A DNA stretch of 64,000 nucleotides from JADJPO01 sp963750395 (GCA_963750395.1 CAVVQM010000016.1:1-64000); one strand, 5' to 3'. Positions 16,793 through 26,024 are shown, counted from the stretch's first letter. The notes: generated from the letters alone by a model not told the origin. Translations and numbers: made by a program.

Positions 16793-18561
16793 CCGCCCAC
16801 GACCTCCGCGATCCGCTGCACGGCCGTTTCCACCGGCACCGCGGTGCGCTCGCCGCTGCGCCGGTCCTTGATCTCGATGGTGCCCTCGGCCAGGCCCTTG
16901 CCGACCACGACGATGGTGGGTACCCCGATGAGTTCGGCGTCCTTGAACTTCACCCCGGGCGAGACCCTGCGCCGGTCGTCGAGGATCACGCCGACCCCCG
17001 CTGTGACCAGGTCGGCGGCCAGGCGTTCCGCGGCGGCGTGCACCGTCTCGTCCTTGCCGGCCGCGACCAGATGGACGTCGGCCGGGGACACCTCGCGCGG
17101 CCAGCACAGCCCCTGCTCGTCGTGGGTCGACTCCACGATCGCGGCGACGGCCCGGGAGACGCCGATCCCGTAGGAGCCCATGGTGACCGTGACCAGTCTG
17201 CTGTTCTCGTCCAGGACCTGCAGCCCCAGGGCGTCGGCATACTTGCGGCCGAGTTGGAAGATGTGTCCGATCTCGATGCCGCGGGCGCTGCGCAGGGTCC
17301 CGCCGCACACCGGGCAGACGTCACCGTCGCGTACCTCGGCGGCCTCGATCACGCCGTCGCCGGTGAAGTCGCGCCCCGCCACGAGGTCGAAGACGTGTCT
17401 GCCGGGCACGTCCGCACCGGTGACCCAGGCGGTGCCCGCCACCACACGGGGGTCGAGCAGGTACCGGATACCGCTGGAGTTCTTCTCCCCCAGCACGCCA
17501 GGGCCGATGTAGCCCTTGGCCAGCATCGGATACCGGGCGAAGTCGGCCTCCTCGAAGGCGGCGACCTCGGCCGGTGCCACGGCCGCCTCCAGCCGCTTGA
17601 CGTCGACCTCGCGGTCACCGGGCAGCCCGATGCACAGGGGTTCGCGCCTGCCGTCCGGTGCCACCAGCATGACGACGACGTTCTTGAGCGTGTCGGCGGC
17701 CGTCCAGACCGCGCCGTCGGCACGCGGATGCGCGGCGTTGGCGGTGGCCACCAGGGTGTCGATGGTGGGCGTGTCGGGGGTGTCCTCGACGTGCGCGGCG
17801 GGCACGCCGTCCCAGTCGCGGGCCGGCGGGACCGGGGTGGCGACCGCCTCGACGTTGGCCGCGTAGTCGCAGTCCTCGCAGCGCACGAAGGTGTCCTCGC
17901 CGACCTCGGTGGGCTGCAGGAACTCCTCGCTCTTGGACCCGCCCATGGCCCCGGACATCGCCGAGACGATCACGTAGTCCAGGCCGAGCCGGTCGAAGGT
18001 CTTGATGTAGGCGTCGCGGTGCTTGGCGTAGGAGACCTCCAGGCCCGCGTCGTCCACGTCGAAGGAGTAGGAGTCCTTCATCACGAACTCGCGCCCGCGC
18101 AGGATCCCCGCCCTGGGCCGCGCCTCGTCGCGATACTTGATCTGGATCTGGTAGAGGGACAGCGGAAGATCCTTGTAGGAGGAGTAGAGGTCCTTGACCA
18201 GGAGGGTGAACATCTCCTCGTGGGTCGGACCGAGCAGCATGTCGTTGCCGCGACGGTCCTTGAGCCGAAACAGGTTGTCGCCGTACTCCGTCCAGCGACC
18301 GGTCGACTCGTAGGGCTCGCGTGGCAGCAGCGCAGGGAAGTGGACCTCCTGGAAGCCCGCCGCGTTCATCTCCTCGCGCACCACGCGCTCGACGTTGCGG
18401 TAGGCGAGGTAGCCCAGCGGGAGCCAGGAGTAGATCCCGGGGGCGGCACGGCGGATGTAGCCCGCCCGAACCAGCAGCCTGTGGCTGGGGACCTCGGCGT
18501 CGGCCGGGTCGTCTCGCAGGGTGCGCAGGAACAGGGAGGACATCCGCAGCAGATCGCTCAC
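16789..18561 (-). CDS. proS: prolyl-tRNA synthetase (bacterial type with editing domain)
   Basis: Charges tRNA-Pro. The 590-residue class II synthetase has motif 1 around AYRNVERVVREEMNAAGFQEVHFPALLP, motif 2 KYRDEARPRAGILRGREFVMKDSYSF, a large INS editing insertion and motif 3 SYGIGVSRAVAAIVE, then the anticodon-binding domain. The GTG at 18561 gives the N-terminus SDLLRMSSLFLRTLRDDPADAE, matching mycobacterial relatives that carry a short lead before MSxLFLRTL; an ATG at 18543 is the alternative. It heads the HAD-TVP38-TSUP run. Confidence 0.96.
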   Translation of the reverse strand: MSDLLRMSSLFLRTLRDDPADAEVPSHRLLVRAGYIRRAAPGIYSWLPLGYLAYRNVERVVREEMNAAGFQEVHFPALLPREPYESTGRWTEYGDNLFRLKDRRGNDMLLGPTHEEMFTLLVKDLYSSYKDLPLSLYQIQIKYRDEARPRAGILRGREFVMKDSYSFDVDDAGLEVSYAKHRDAYIKTFDRLGLDYVIVSAMSGAMGGSKSEEFLQPTEVGEDTFVRCEDCDYAANVEAVATPVPPARDWDGVPAAHVEDTPDTPTIDTLVATANAAHPRADGAVWTAADTLKNVVVMLVAPDGRREPLCIGLPGDREVDVKRLEAAVAPAEVAAFEEADFARYPMLAKGYIGPGVLGEKNSSGIRYLLDPRVVAGTAWVTGADVPGRHVFDLVAGRDFTGDGVIEAAEVRDGDVCPVCGGTLRSARGIEIGHIFQLGRKYADALGLQVLDENSRLVTVTMGSYGIGVSRAVAAIVESTHDEQGLCWPREVSPADVHLVAAGKDETVHAAAERLAADLVTAGVGVILDDRRRVSPGVKFKDAELIGVPTIVVVGKGLAEGTIEIKDRRSGERTAVPVETAVQRIAEVVGG

Positions 18562-18626
18562 CCTGGGCAGGATAGTCGTGCACTCACGCTCGGCCCGAAC
18601 CCATTGATCCACGGCCCGGTGACGGC

Positions 18627-19484
18627 TCAGAACAGGATCGTGGCGAAGGTGCCGAGTTGGGTGAACCCGACCCGCTCGTACACCCGGACGGCGCGGGTGT
18701 TGTAGCCGTTGACGTACAGCGTGGTGACCGCGCCGAGCCGGCGCCGGCAGTGCTCGACCACGGCGGCCATACCGGGGGCGGCCAGCCCGGTGCCCCGCCA
18801 CAGCGGGTTCACCCACACCCCCTGCACCTGCACGGCGCGCGGCGAGGTCGAACCCAGTTCGGCCTTGAACGCCACCTGTCGCCCGGTGGGGGTCGACTCG
18901 ACGCGGGCCAACGATCGTCCGGCCAGGATCAGGGTGCTCACCTGGGACCGGTAGAGGGAACCGCCGTCCCCGGCGACCGGTGAGTAGCCCACCTCCTCGG
19001 TGAACATCGCCACGCAGGCCGGCAGCACGACGTCCAGATCCTCATGCCGGGTCGGACGCACCAGCGGATCGGGATCGATCAGGGGCGGGCCCTCGATCGC
19101 CATCAGCGGCTGATCGGCGCGGACGTCACGCCCGGGTCCCCAGTCCCGCGACAGCTTCGACCACATCCGCAGCACGGCCGGGGCCGGGCCGACGATGGAC
19201 GAACAGTGTCGGCCGACCCGACGGGCCCTGGCCGCGAAGGCGTCGGCGGCGTCCGGGCTCGCCTGGACCGGGATCAGGTTCGCGCCGGACCAGCACAGGG
19301 AGGCCAGGCGGCCGGCGTCGTAGTAGCCCCACAGTTCGCCGCCACCGGCACGGGTGATCCCGTGGTTGAACAACCGGGCCGCGACGAAGACGTTGGCCAG
19401 GGGGTCCTGGTCGCAGACCGCGAGCGCCTCAGCGAGGTCTGCGCGCCCCAGGACCCGCAGTGAGGACCGCACCACGGGCTGCAT
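18627..19484 (-). CDS. GNAT acetyltransferase with N-terminal DUF4081 domain
   Basis: The 285-residue protein starts MQPVVRSSLRVLGRADLAEAL, with GGAAGG just ahead of the ATG. The first 140 residues match the DUF4081 domain found in actinobacterial GNATs; the C-terminal half has the acetyl-CoA-binding core VQVQGVWVNPLWRGTGLAAPGMAAVVEH and ends with a TLYVNGYNTRAVRVYERVGF beta-bulge motif. The gene is regularly found between ispG and proS in actinobacteria. The substrate is unknown. Confidence 0.92.
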   Translation of the reverse strand: MQPVVRSSLRVLGRADLAEALAVCDQDPLANVFVAARLFNHGITRAGGGELWGYYDAGRLASLCWSGANLIPVQASPDAADAFAARARRVGRHCSSIVGPAPAVLRMWSKLSRDWGPGRDVRADQPLMAIEGPPLIDPDPLVRPTRHEDLDVVLPACVAMFTEEVGYSPVAGDGGSLYRSQVSTLILAGRSLARVESTPTGRQVAFKAELGSTSPRAVQVQGVWVNPLWRGTGLAAPGMAAVVEHCRRRLGAVTTLYVNGYNTRAVRVYERVGFTQLGTFATILF

Positions 19485-19519
19485 CCTTCCGCCCGGCCGT
19501 TTCCCCCGTCCACCTCGAC

Positions 19520-20692
19520 TCAGGGAGCGGGCCGCTCGGCCGCGGCGCCGTCCGCCGCGTCGTCGGCATCGGTCATGGTCTCGGCGATGCGCATCGCGTG
19601 CTCGATGAGGGTCTCGACGATCTTGGACTCCGGGACGGTCTCGACGACCTCGCCCTTGACGAAGATCTGGCCCTTGCCGTTGCCGGAGGCGACGCCGAGG
19701 TCGGCCTCGCGGGCCTCGCCGGGGCCGTTCACGACGCAGCCCATCACCGCCACCCGCAGGGGGATGTCCATGCCGTCCAGCGCCGCGTGCACCTGGTCGG
19801 CCAGCTTGTAGACGTCGACCTGGGCCCGCCCGCAACTCGGGCAGGAGACGATCTCGAGCTTGCGGGGGCGCAGGTTCAGTGACTGCAGGATCTGGATGCC
19901 GACCTTGACCTCCTCCACCGGCGGCGCCGACAGGGAGACCCGGATGGTGTCGCCGATGCCGCGGGACAGCAGCGCCCCGAAGGCGACGGAGGACTTGATC
20001 GTGCCCTGGAAGGCCGGGCCGGCCTCGGTGACGCCCAGGTGCAGCGGCCAGCGGCCGCGCTCGGCCAACAGCTCGTAGGCGCGGACCATCACGACCGGGT
20101 CGTTGTGCTTGACACTGATCTTGAAATCGTGGAAGTCGTGCTCCTCGAACAGGCTCGCCTCCCAGACCGCCGACTCGACCAGGGCCTCGGGCGTGGCCTT
20201 GCCGTACTTCGCCAGCAGACGCTTGTCGAGGGAGCCGGCGTTGACGCCGATCCGGATCGAGACCCCGGCGTCGCGCGCGGCGGCGGCGATCTGCTTGACC
20301 TGGTCGTCGAACTGGCGGATGTTGCCGGGGTTGACCCGCACCGCCGCGCACCCGGCGTCGATCGCCGAGTAGACGTACTTGGGCTGGAAGTGGATGTCGG
20401 CGATCACCGGGATCTGCGACTTGCGCGCGATGGCCGGCAGCGCGTCGGCGTCGTCCTGGCTCGGGCACGCCACCCTGACGATGTCGCAGCCCGCCGCTGT
20501 GAGCTCGGCGATCTGCTGCAGGGTGGCGTCGATGTCCGTGGTCGGCGTGGTGGTCATCGACTGCACACTGATCGGGGCATCGCCGCCGACCGCCACCTTG
20601 CCGACGTGGATCTGGCGGGTGTCCCGCCGTGGGCTCAGCACCGGCGCGGGCTCGGCGGGCGCCGCGGTGGGCATCCCCAGGTTGACCGACAT
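19520..20692 (-). CDS. ispG: 4-hydroxy-3-methylbut-2-enyl diphosphate synthase (flavodoxin)
   Basis: The penultimate enzyme of the MEP isoprenoid pathway converts MEcPP to HMBPP. The 390 residues have the TIM-barrel start TRQIHVGKVAVGGDAPISVQSMT and the 4Fe-4S ligands in SCPSCGRAQVDVY and VMGCVVNGPGEA. The start at ATG 20692 has GGAGGT about 10 bases upstream; an in-frame ATG at 20713 is less likely. It shares the pathway with dxr, 1.5 kb upstream, with the rip1 protease between them. Confidence 0.96.
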   Translation of the reverse strand: MSVNLGMPTAAPAEPAPVLSPRRDTRQIHVGKVAVGGDAPISVQSMTTTPTTDIDATLQQIAELTAAGCDIVRVACPSQDDADALPAIARKSQIPVIADIHFQPKYVYSAIDAGCAAVRVNPGNIRQFDDQVKQIAAAARDAGVSIRIGVNAGSLDKRLLAKYGKATPEALVESAVWEASLFEEHDFHDFKISVKHNDPVVMVRAYELLAERGRWPLHLGVTEAGPAFQGTIKSSVAFGALLSRGIGDTIRVSLSAPPVEEVKVGIQILQSLNLRPRKLEIVSCPSCGRAQVDVYKLADQVHAALDGMDIPLRVAVMGCVVNGPGEAREADLGVASGNGKGQIFVKGEVVETVPESKIVETLIEHAMRIAETMTDADDAADGAAAERPAP

Positions 20693-20824
20693 GAGCGTTC
20701 GGACCTCCATCACCTAACTGTCAGCCAGCACCCTAGGCCAGCACCTCGAAACCCGCGCCTCGGTAGCGGAGCGTCACACGTCCTGCCACCGTGTGCGGGA
20801 TTGCGCTCACCCCGGTCGAGCACG

Positions 20825-20838
20825 GCGTGACGTCACGC
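20825..20838. promoter_or_regulatory. 14-bp palindrome in the rip1-ispG gap
   Basis: A perfect palindrome GCGTGACGTCACGC lies in the 190-base gap between the rip1 stop and the ispG start. It contains the TGACGTCA core that several regulators recognise. It could be an operator for a separate ispG promoter. I see no clear -10 element, so the role is unproven. Confidence 0.4.
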
Positions 20839-20882
20839 TCAATAGACGAGCGCATCGTCACGTCGTGCCCATGATTTGGGGG

Positions 20883-22250
20883 TCAGCCCGTCAGCCGGAT
20901 CGGCTTGACGATGTCGGCGTAGATCAGCAGCACCGACATCACGATCAGCATCGAGCCCACCGCATAGGCCAGGGGGAGCGCCCGGGCGACGTCGACCGGG
21001 CCGGGGTCGGGACGACGACGCAGCCGGGCCACCTGGCGGCGCAGGCCCTCCCAGAGCGCCCCGGCGACGTGGCCGCCGTCGAGGGGGAGCAGCGGGATCA
21101 TGTTGAACACGAACAAGGCCATGTTCAGCGACGCGATGATGGACAGCCAGAAGGCGATCTTGTCGGACCAGCCGATCGACTGCTCAGCGGTCCCGGCCGC
21201 TCCCCCGACCTCACCGGCCAGCCGGCCGACCCCGACGATGCTGATCGGGCCGTTGAGGTCGCGCTCGCCGGAGCCGAAGGCGGCCTGGGCGACACCGACC
21301 ATCTTCTCCGGGATCTTCAGGACCACCCCGGCCGTACCGGACAGGGTCTGGCCGACGACGCCCGGGACGGCGCTCAGCGGCTGCGGTTCCCGGCCCACCT
21401 CGGGGCTCACCCCGAGGAAGCCGACCTGAGTGGTCAGGTAGGCGCCGTCCTCACCGGTGACCGGGTTGCCGGCGTCGTCGAGGACGTAGCGGGTGTCGAT
21501 CATGGGGGTGACCGTGGAGGACACCCGCTCCCCCGCCCGCTCGACGGTCACGTCGACCGTCTTGCCGCCGTTGGCCCGGATGGCGTCACGCATCTGGTCC
21601 CACGAGGTGATCTGAGCGCCGGCGAAGGCCACGATCCGGTCCCCGGGCAGCAGACCTGCGGCCGCCGCCGGCGCCTGCGGGTCGGCGGCGGTGCAGGTCT
21701 CACGCTGCGGCGTGGCCGCGTCCGTCGAGACCGGGACCACGCACTGCGACACCGAGCTGATCGTTGTGGTGAGCCCGCTCGTGCCGTAGACCGTGACCAG
21801 CCCGGTCAGCAGGAAGACGGCGATCAGCAGGTTCATGGCCGGCCCGCCCAGCATCACCACGATGCGCTTGGGCACCGAACGCTGGTAGAAGAGCCGGTCG
21901 GCGTCCTCGGGACCGATCTCGCGCTGCACGTCCTCTCGGGCGGCGTCGATGAGGGCGCCGAGCCGTCCGGTGCTGTCCGCCCGGGCCGCCTGGCCCGGCT
22001 TGGGCGGGAACATGCCGAGCATCCGGACGTAGCCGCCCAGCGGGATGGCCTTGACGCCGTACTCGGTCTCCCCGAAACGGCGCGACCACAGGGTCGGGCC
22101 GAAGCCGATGAAGTACTGGCTGCACCTGATGCCGAACCGCTTCGCGGGGGCGAGGTGACCGATCTCGTGCAGGCCGATGGACAGCGGCACCCCGATCCCG
22201 ATGACCACGAGCCACCCGAGGAGGTTGCCGACCACTGCGCTGTCGATCAC
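20883..22250 (-). CDS. rip1: site-2 protease / M50 metalloprotease (Rip1/RseP type)
   Basis: Intramembrane zinc protease that cleaves anti-sigma factors and other membrane proteins. The 455 residues have the HEIGH zinc motif at residues 28-32 in the first membrane helix, the GGYVRMLGMFPPK segment, a periplasmic PDZ domain around AAGLLPGDRIVAFAGAQI and the third ligand motif MIPLLPLDGGHVAGAL near the C-terminus. GTG at 22250 overlaps the dxr stop in a GTGA quartet. The dxr-rip1-ispG order is typical of actinobacteria. Confidence 0.95.
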   Translation of the reverse strand: MIDSAVVGNLLGWLVVIGIGVPLSIGLHEIGHLAPAKRFGIRCSQYFIGFGPTLWSRRFGETEYGVKAIPLGGYVRMLGMFPPKPGQAARADSTGRLGALIDAAREDVQREIGPEDADRLFYQRSVPKRIVVMLGGPAMNLLIAVFLLTGLVTVYGTSGLTTTISSVSQCVVPVSTDAATPQRETCTAADPQAPAAAAGLLPGDRIVAFAGAQITSWDQMRDAIRANGGKTVDVTVERAGERVSSTVTPMIDTRYVLDDAGNPVTGEDGAYLTTQVGFLGVSPEVGREPQPLSAVPGVVGQTLSGTAGVVLKIPEKMVGVAQAAFGSGERDLNGPISIVGVGRLAGEVGGAAGTAEQSIGWSDKIAFWLSIIASLNMALFVFNMIPLLPLDGGHVAGALWEGLRRQVARLRRRPDPGPVDVARALPLAYAVGSMLIVMSVLLIYADIVKPIRLTG

Positions 22251-23438
22251 GAAGCAGCGTCCCTCTCTGCCGCCACGATGGCGGCCCGTTCACGTGCCCA
22301 GCCGTCGGCGGCGAGCACACCGTCCAGATCAACGCCCTGGACGGCGAGGTGTTCCCCGACCACTTGGGCGACCACGTCGAGGATGTCGGTGAAACCGAGC
22401 CGTCCGGCCAGGAACGCCTCCACGCACACCTCGTTGGCGGCGTTGTACACGGCAGGATACGTTCCGCCGTCCGAGGCCACCTGACGGGCCAGCCCGACCG
22501 CCGGGAAGGCCTCGTCGTCCAGGGGGAAGAACTCCCAGGTGGCCGCCGTGGTGATGTCCACCGGTGCGGCCGCGCCGGGCACCCTGGCAGGCCAGCCGAG
22601 GGCCAGCGCGATCGGCAGGCGCATGTCCGGCGGGGAGCACTGGGCGATACAGGAGCCGTCGACGAACTCCACCCAGGAGTGCACGATCGACTGCGGGTGG
22701 ACCACGACCGCGATCCGGTCCAGCGGCACGTCGAAGAGCAGGTGGGCCTCGATGAGTTCCAGGCCCTTGTTGACCAACGTGGCCGAGTTGGTGGTGATCA
22801 CCGGCCCCATCGACCAGGTCGGGTGAGCCAGGGCCTGCTCGGCGGTCACCTCGCGCAGGGCCTCGGCGGACCATCCCCGGAACGGGCCGCCGCTGGCGGT
22901 GAGCACCAGGCGAGCGACCTCGGACGGCGCGCCCGCCCGCAGGCACTGCGCCAGCGCCGAGTGCTCGGAGTCGACCGGCACGATCTGCCCGGGGGACGCC
23001 GCGGCCCGCACCAGATCGCCCCCGATGATCAGCGACTCCTTGTTGGCCAGGGCCAGGGTGGAGCCGGCCGCCAGCGCGGCCAGGGTGGGCCGCAGCCCGA
23101 TGGCGCCCGTCATCCCGTTCAGGACGACGTCCGCGCCGCAGGCCGCGAGCTCCTCGGCGCCGCTCCGGGCCCGGTCAGGATCCGGACGGCGCCCGCGCCC
23201 GCGGTCGGCCAGAGCCGACGCCAGCGCGCGGTTCCGCCCCGGGCTCGGCCACCGCCACCGCCTGGACGCCCAGGGCCGCCGCCTGGTCGGCGAGCAGGTC
23301 GACCCGACCACCGCCGGCGGCCAGGGCGACGATCCGGAACCGGTCGGGGTTGGCCTGCACGACGTCGACGGCCTGGGTACCGATCGAGCCGGTGGACCCG
23401 AGCAGGGCGATCGAGCGCCGGTCAGCTGGAGGTGGCAC
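22247..23438 (-). CDS. dxr: 1-deoxy-D-xylulose 5-phosphate reductoisomerase, frameshifted as sequenced
   Basis: First committed MEP-pathway enzyme. It begins GTG 23438 (PPPADRRSIALLGSTGSIGTQAVDVV, the NADPH motif) and ends with NKESLI, EHSALAQCL and the conserved C-terminal domain. Between about 23150 and 23240 the frame changes three times: PGAE, then RALASALAD, then AVRILTGPGAA, then EELAACGADVV. Each piece is clearly Dxr. One extra base near 23233, one near 23200 and two extra (or one missing) near 23163 explain it, restoring about 395 residues. A real knock-out is unlikely because ispG is intact. Confidence 0.9.
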
Positions 23439-23497
23439 GCCCGGGACGCTACCCGAGGCCCGATCGCGGCACGAACGGCCTGAAGGGCGGGGGCCGG

Positions 23498-25006
23498 TCA
23501 GTGGTGTTGCGGGAACCCGAGGTTCAGCCCGCCGTGGCTCGGGTCGAGCCAGCGCGAGGTGACGACCTTGCCACGGGTGAAGAAGTGCACACCCTCCATG
23601 CCGTGGGCGTGGCTGTCGCCGAACAGCGAGTTCTTCCACCCCCCGAAGGAGTAGTAGGCCATCGGCACCGGGATCGGCACATTGATGCCGATCATGCCGA
23701 CCTCGACCTCGTACTGGAAGCGACGGGCGGCGCCGCCGTCGTTGGTGAAGATCGCGGTGCCGTTGCCGTACGGGTTGGAGTTGATCAGCTCGAGGGCCGC
23801 CGCGTAGCTCGGGACCCGGACCACGGACAGCACCGGGCCGAAGATCTCGTCGGTGTAGCAGGACATCTCGGGGGTCACCGCGTCGATCAGGGTGGGGCCG
23901 AGGAAGAACCCGTCGCCGTCGGCGTCGAACTCGCCGGCCCGCCCGTCGACCTCGATGGTGGCGCCCTGCTGGGCGCCGGCGTCGATGTAGGAGGCGACCT
24001 TGTCCCGGTGCTCGCGGGTCACCAACGGCCCCATGTCGACCTCCCGGGTGCCGTCACCGGTGCGCAGCCGGGCGATCCGCTCCTTGATCTTGGGGATCAG
24101 CTCATCACCCACCGGGTCGACGGCGAGCAGCGCGGAGATGGCCATGCAGCGCTCCCCGGCGGAGCCGTAGCCGGCGTTGACCGCCTGGTCGGCAGCCAGG
24201 TCGAGGTCGGCGTCCGGCAGGACGACCATGTGGTTCTTCGCCCCGCCGAGCGCCTGGACCCGCTTGCCGTGCTGCGTGCCGGTCTCGTAGACGTACTTCG
24301 CGATCGGGGTCGAGCCGACGAAGGAGACCGACTTGATGTCCGGGTGGCGCAGCAGCCGGTCGACCGCCTCCTTGTCGCCGTGGACCACGTTGAGCACCCC
24401 CGGGGGAAGGCCCGCATCGACGAACGCCTTGGCGATCAGGTTCGCCGCGGTCGGGTCCTTCTCGCTGGGCTTGAGCACCACGGCGTTGCCGCAGGCGATC
24501 GCGATCGGGAGGAACCACAGCGGGACCATCGAGGGGAAGTTGAACGGGGAGATGATCGCGGTCACACCGAGCGGCTGACGGATGGAGTACACGTCGACGC
24601 CGCGCGAGACCTGCTCGCTGAACCCGCCCTTGAGCAGGTGCGGGATGCCACAGGCGAACTCGACGACCTCGAGGCCGCGCTGCAGTTCGCCGGCCGCGTC
24701 GGAGAGCACCTTGCCGTGCTCGGCGGTGATCGCCGCGGCGATCTCGTCGCTGCGCTGGACCAGGAGGTCGCGGGCCGTGAAGAGCACCTTGGCCCGGGCC
24801 GACAGCGAGGAGTGACGCCACTCGGCGGCGGCGGTCGCCGCCGAGGCGACGACCGAGTCGACGTCCTCGGTGCTGGCGAAGCGGACGACCGCCTGCTGCT
24901 CACCGGTGGCGGGGTTGAAGACGGGCCCGGACCGGTCCCCGGTCCCGGCGAAGGGCTTTCCGTCGACGAAGTGGCTGATCTCGCGCAGGGCGGTGGAGGA
25001 AGTCAT
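23498..25006 (-). CDS. mmsA: CoA-acylating methylmalonate-semialdehyde dehydrogenase
   Basis: Aldehyde dehydrogenase that converts methylmalonate or malonate semialdehyde to propionyl- or acetyl-CoA in valine, thymine and inositol breakdown. The 502 residues have ISPFNFPSMVPLWFLPIAIACGNAVVLKPSEKDP, the glycine motif SFVGSTPIAKYVYETG and the catalytic Cys in GSAGERCMAIS, characteristic of MmsA/IolA. The ATG at 25006 is preceded by GGAG; in-frame ATGs at 25024 and 25045 are alternatives. An AT-rich inverted repeat sits just upstream. Its product propionyl-CoA relates to prpE at 30737. Confidence 0.93.
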   Translation of the reverse strand: MTSSTALREISHFVDGKPFAGTGDRSGPVFNPATGEQQAVVRFASTEDVDSVVASAATAAAEWRHSSLSARAKVLFTARDLLVQRSDEIAAAITAEHGKVLSDAAGELQRGLEVVEFACGIPHLLKGGFSEQVSRGVDVYSIRQPLGVTAIISPFNFPSMVPLWFLPIAIACGNAVVLKPSEKDPTAANLIAKAFVDAGLPPGVLNVVHGDKEAVDRLLRHPDIKSVSFVGSTPIAKYVYETGTQHGKRVQALGGAKNHMVVLPDADLDLAADQAVNAGYGSAGERCMAISALLAVDPVGDELIPKIKERIARLRTGDGTREVDMGPLVTREHRDKVASYIDAGAQQGATIEVDGRAGEFDADGDGFFLGPTLIDAVTPEMSCYTDEIFGPVLSVVRVPSYAAALELINSNPYGNGTAIFTNDGGAARRFQYEVEVGMIGINVPIPVPMAYYSFGGWKNSLFGDSHAHGMEGVHFFTRGKVVTSRWLDPSHGGLNLGFPQHH

Positions 25007-25038
25007 GACTCCAGTGTGGCGCATTCCGAGAGTTTGTA

Positions 25039-25053
25039 AAGACATACTGTCTT
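25039..25053. promoter_or_regulatory. AT-rich inverted repeat upstream of mmsA
   Basis: The 6-bp arms AAGACA and TGTCTT are separated by TAC, in an AT-rich stretch that stands out in this GC-rich window. The repeat is 33 bases upstream of the mmsA start and overlaps the longest possible start (25045). It may be an operator or part of the promoter of mmsA. Confidence 0.5.
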
Positions 25054-25077
25054 AATTTTGCGCTCCAGCCCCACTCA

Positions 25078-25290
25078 GGAATCGAAACCCAGGCCGAGGC
25101 GGTCGAGCATGCGCAACCATGCGTTGCGTCGTCCATCGCTCTGATCGGCCCCGGCGAGGCTGAGCCTGGTGGCCTGGATCCCTGCCCAACGCAGACCATG
25201 CCGGCGAACGCCCTCTGCCAGAAGGCGGTGAACCGGGTACAGGTGTCGATCGCACCGCCCCAGGCGTGGGTGAGAGTCCGTCAGCCGGTC
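25078..25290 (-). pseudogene. truncated paralog of the FAD-dependent oxidoreductase
   Basis: Two segments in different frames match the C-terminal part of the oxidoreductase encoded at 27189-28650. LTHAWGGAIDTCTRFTAFWQRAFAGM is directly followed by a frame-shifted LRWAGIQATRLSLAG and LRMLDRLGLGFDS then TGA. About 50 codons that lie between these segments in the full gene are missing, and nothing upstream of LTHAWGG matches. It is the remnant of a second copy of this enzyme family, in a 458-base gap otherwise without a gene. Confidence 0.85.
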
Positions 25291-25419
25291 CTGCCCCGGA
25301 GCCCGCGATCGAGCCAGGAGGGGCATCGGGCCTCGATGAGCCTGGCGGCCGGGCCCACCGGTAGCGGCGGGCTTGACCGGGTGCGTGAGTGGGTGGGGCA
25401 GGTGGGTTCCGTCCGGAGC

Positions 25420-25441
25420 GTGTTGACCGGAGGGTGTTGAC
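25420..25441 (+). promoter_or_regulatory. direct repeat GTGTTGAC, possible -35 region
   Basis: GTGTTGAC occurs twice with 14-base spacing (25420 and 25434), about 65-85 bases before the cupin gene. TTGACT or TTGACC resembles a -35 hexamer, but no convincing -10 follows at the right distance. It is a tentative promoter or activator site. Confidence 0.25.
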
Positions 25442-25504
25442 TGGGACGGCGCGCGGCAACGTGGGTGCACCTGCCGACTGCCATCGTCGAACGAAGAGGG
25501 AGAC

Positions 25505-25981
25505 ATGACCATCAAGGACGTCGGGCCGCAGCCTCAGAGCTTCGCCCTCGAGAAGGCGACGCTCGAGAACACCAGCTACCGCGCCGTCGCGTGGTCAGGG
25601 AAGTATCTCCAGCTGACCCTCATGTCGATTCCGGTCGGTGAGGACATCGGCCTCGAGGCACACCCGGAGACCGACCAGTTCCTGCGGCTCGACGCGGGCC
25701 GGGGCCGAGTACAGATGGGCCCCACCAAGGACCAGCTCGACGTCGACCAGGAGGTCACGGACGGCTGGGCGATCTTCGTACCCGCCGGCACGTGGCACAA
25801 CGTCACCAACATCGGTGACGAGCCCATGCAGCTCTATGCCGTCTACGCGCCGGTCCATCATGCGTCGGGCAAGATCCACACCACGGCAGCCGACGCGCAG
25901 CGCGACGAGGAGTCCGGCGCGGACGAGCCGCCGAGCTGGTCGGTCCAGCCAGCCCGGGAAGCACCGGACGAGCACGCCTGA
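25505..25981 (+). CDS. cupin domain protein
   Basis: The 158-residue single-domain cupin has the first motif LEAHPETDQFLRLDAGRGRVQMG and the second motif IFVPAGTWHNVTNIGDEPMQLYAVYAP, with the usual His/Glu metal-ligand positions (H..E in the first, H in the second). A strong Shine-Dalgarno (GAGGGAG) precedes the ATG. Similar small cupins are widespread and often annotated as mannose-6-phosphate-isomerase-like; a specific function cannot be assigned. The tail after residue 125 is acidic and low in complexity. Confidence 0.88.
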   Translation: MTIKDVGPQPQSFALEKATLENTSYRAVAWSGKYLQLTLMSIPVGEDIGLEAHPETDQFLRLDAGRGRVQMGPTKDQLDVDQEVTDGWAIFVPAGTWHNVTNIGDEPMQLYAVYAPVHHASGKIHTTAADAQRDEESGADEPPSWSVQPAREAPDEHA

Positions 25982-26024
25982 CCGGGAGGGCGTGGACCGA
26001 AGCGGCGGTCGATAGGCTGAGGTC

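Noticed and set aside
16052..17308. Extended HAD protein fused to upstream residues
   Set aside because: The upstream part is an out-of-frame reading of proS; a GTGA overlap at 16789-16792 marks the real start.
22247..23438. dxr as a true pseudogene
   Set aside because: All domains are conserved on both sides of the breaks, the MEP-pathway gene ispG is intact nearby, and the same kind of indel affects other essential genes.
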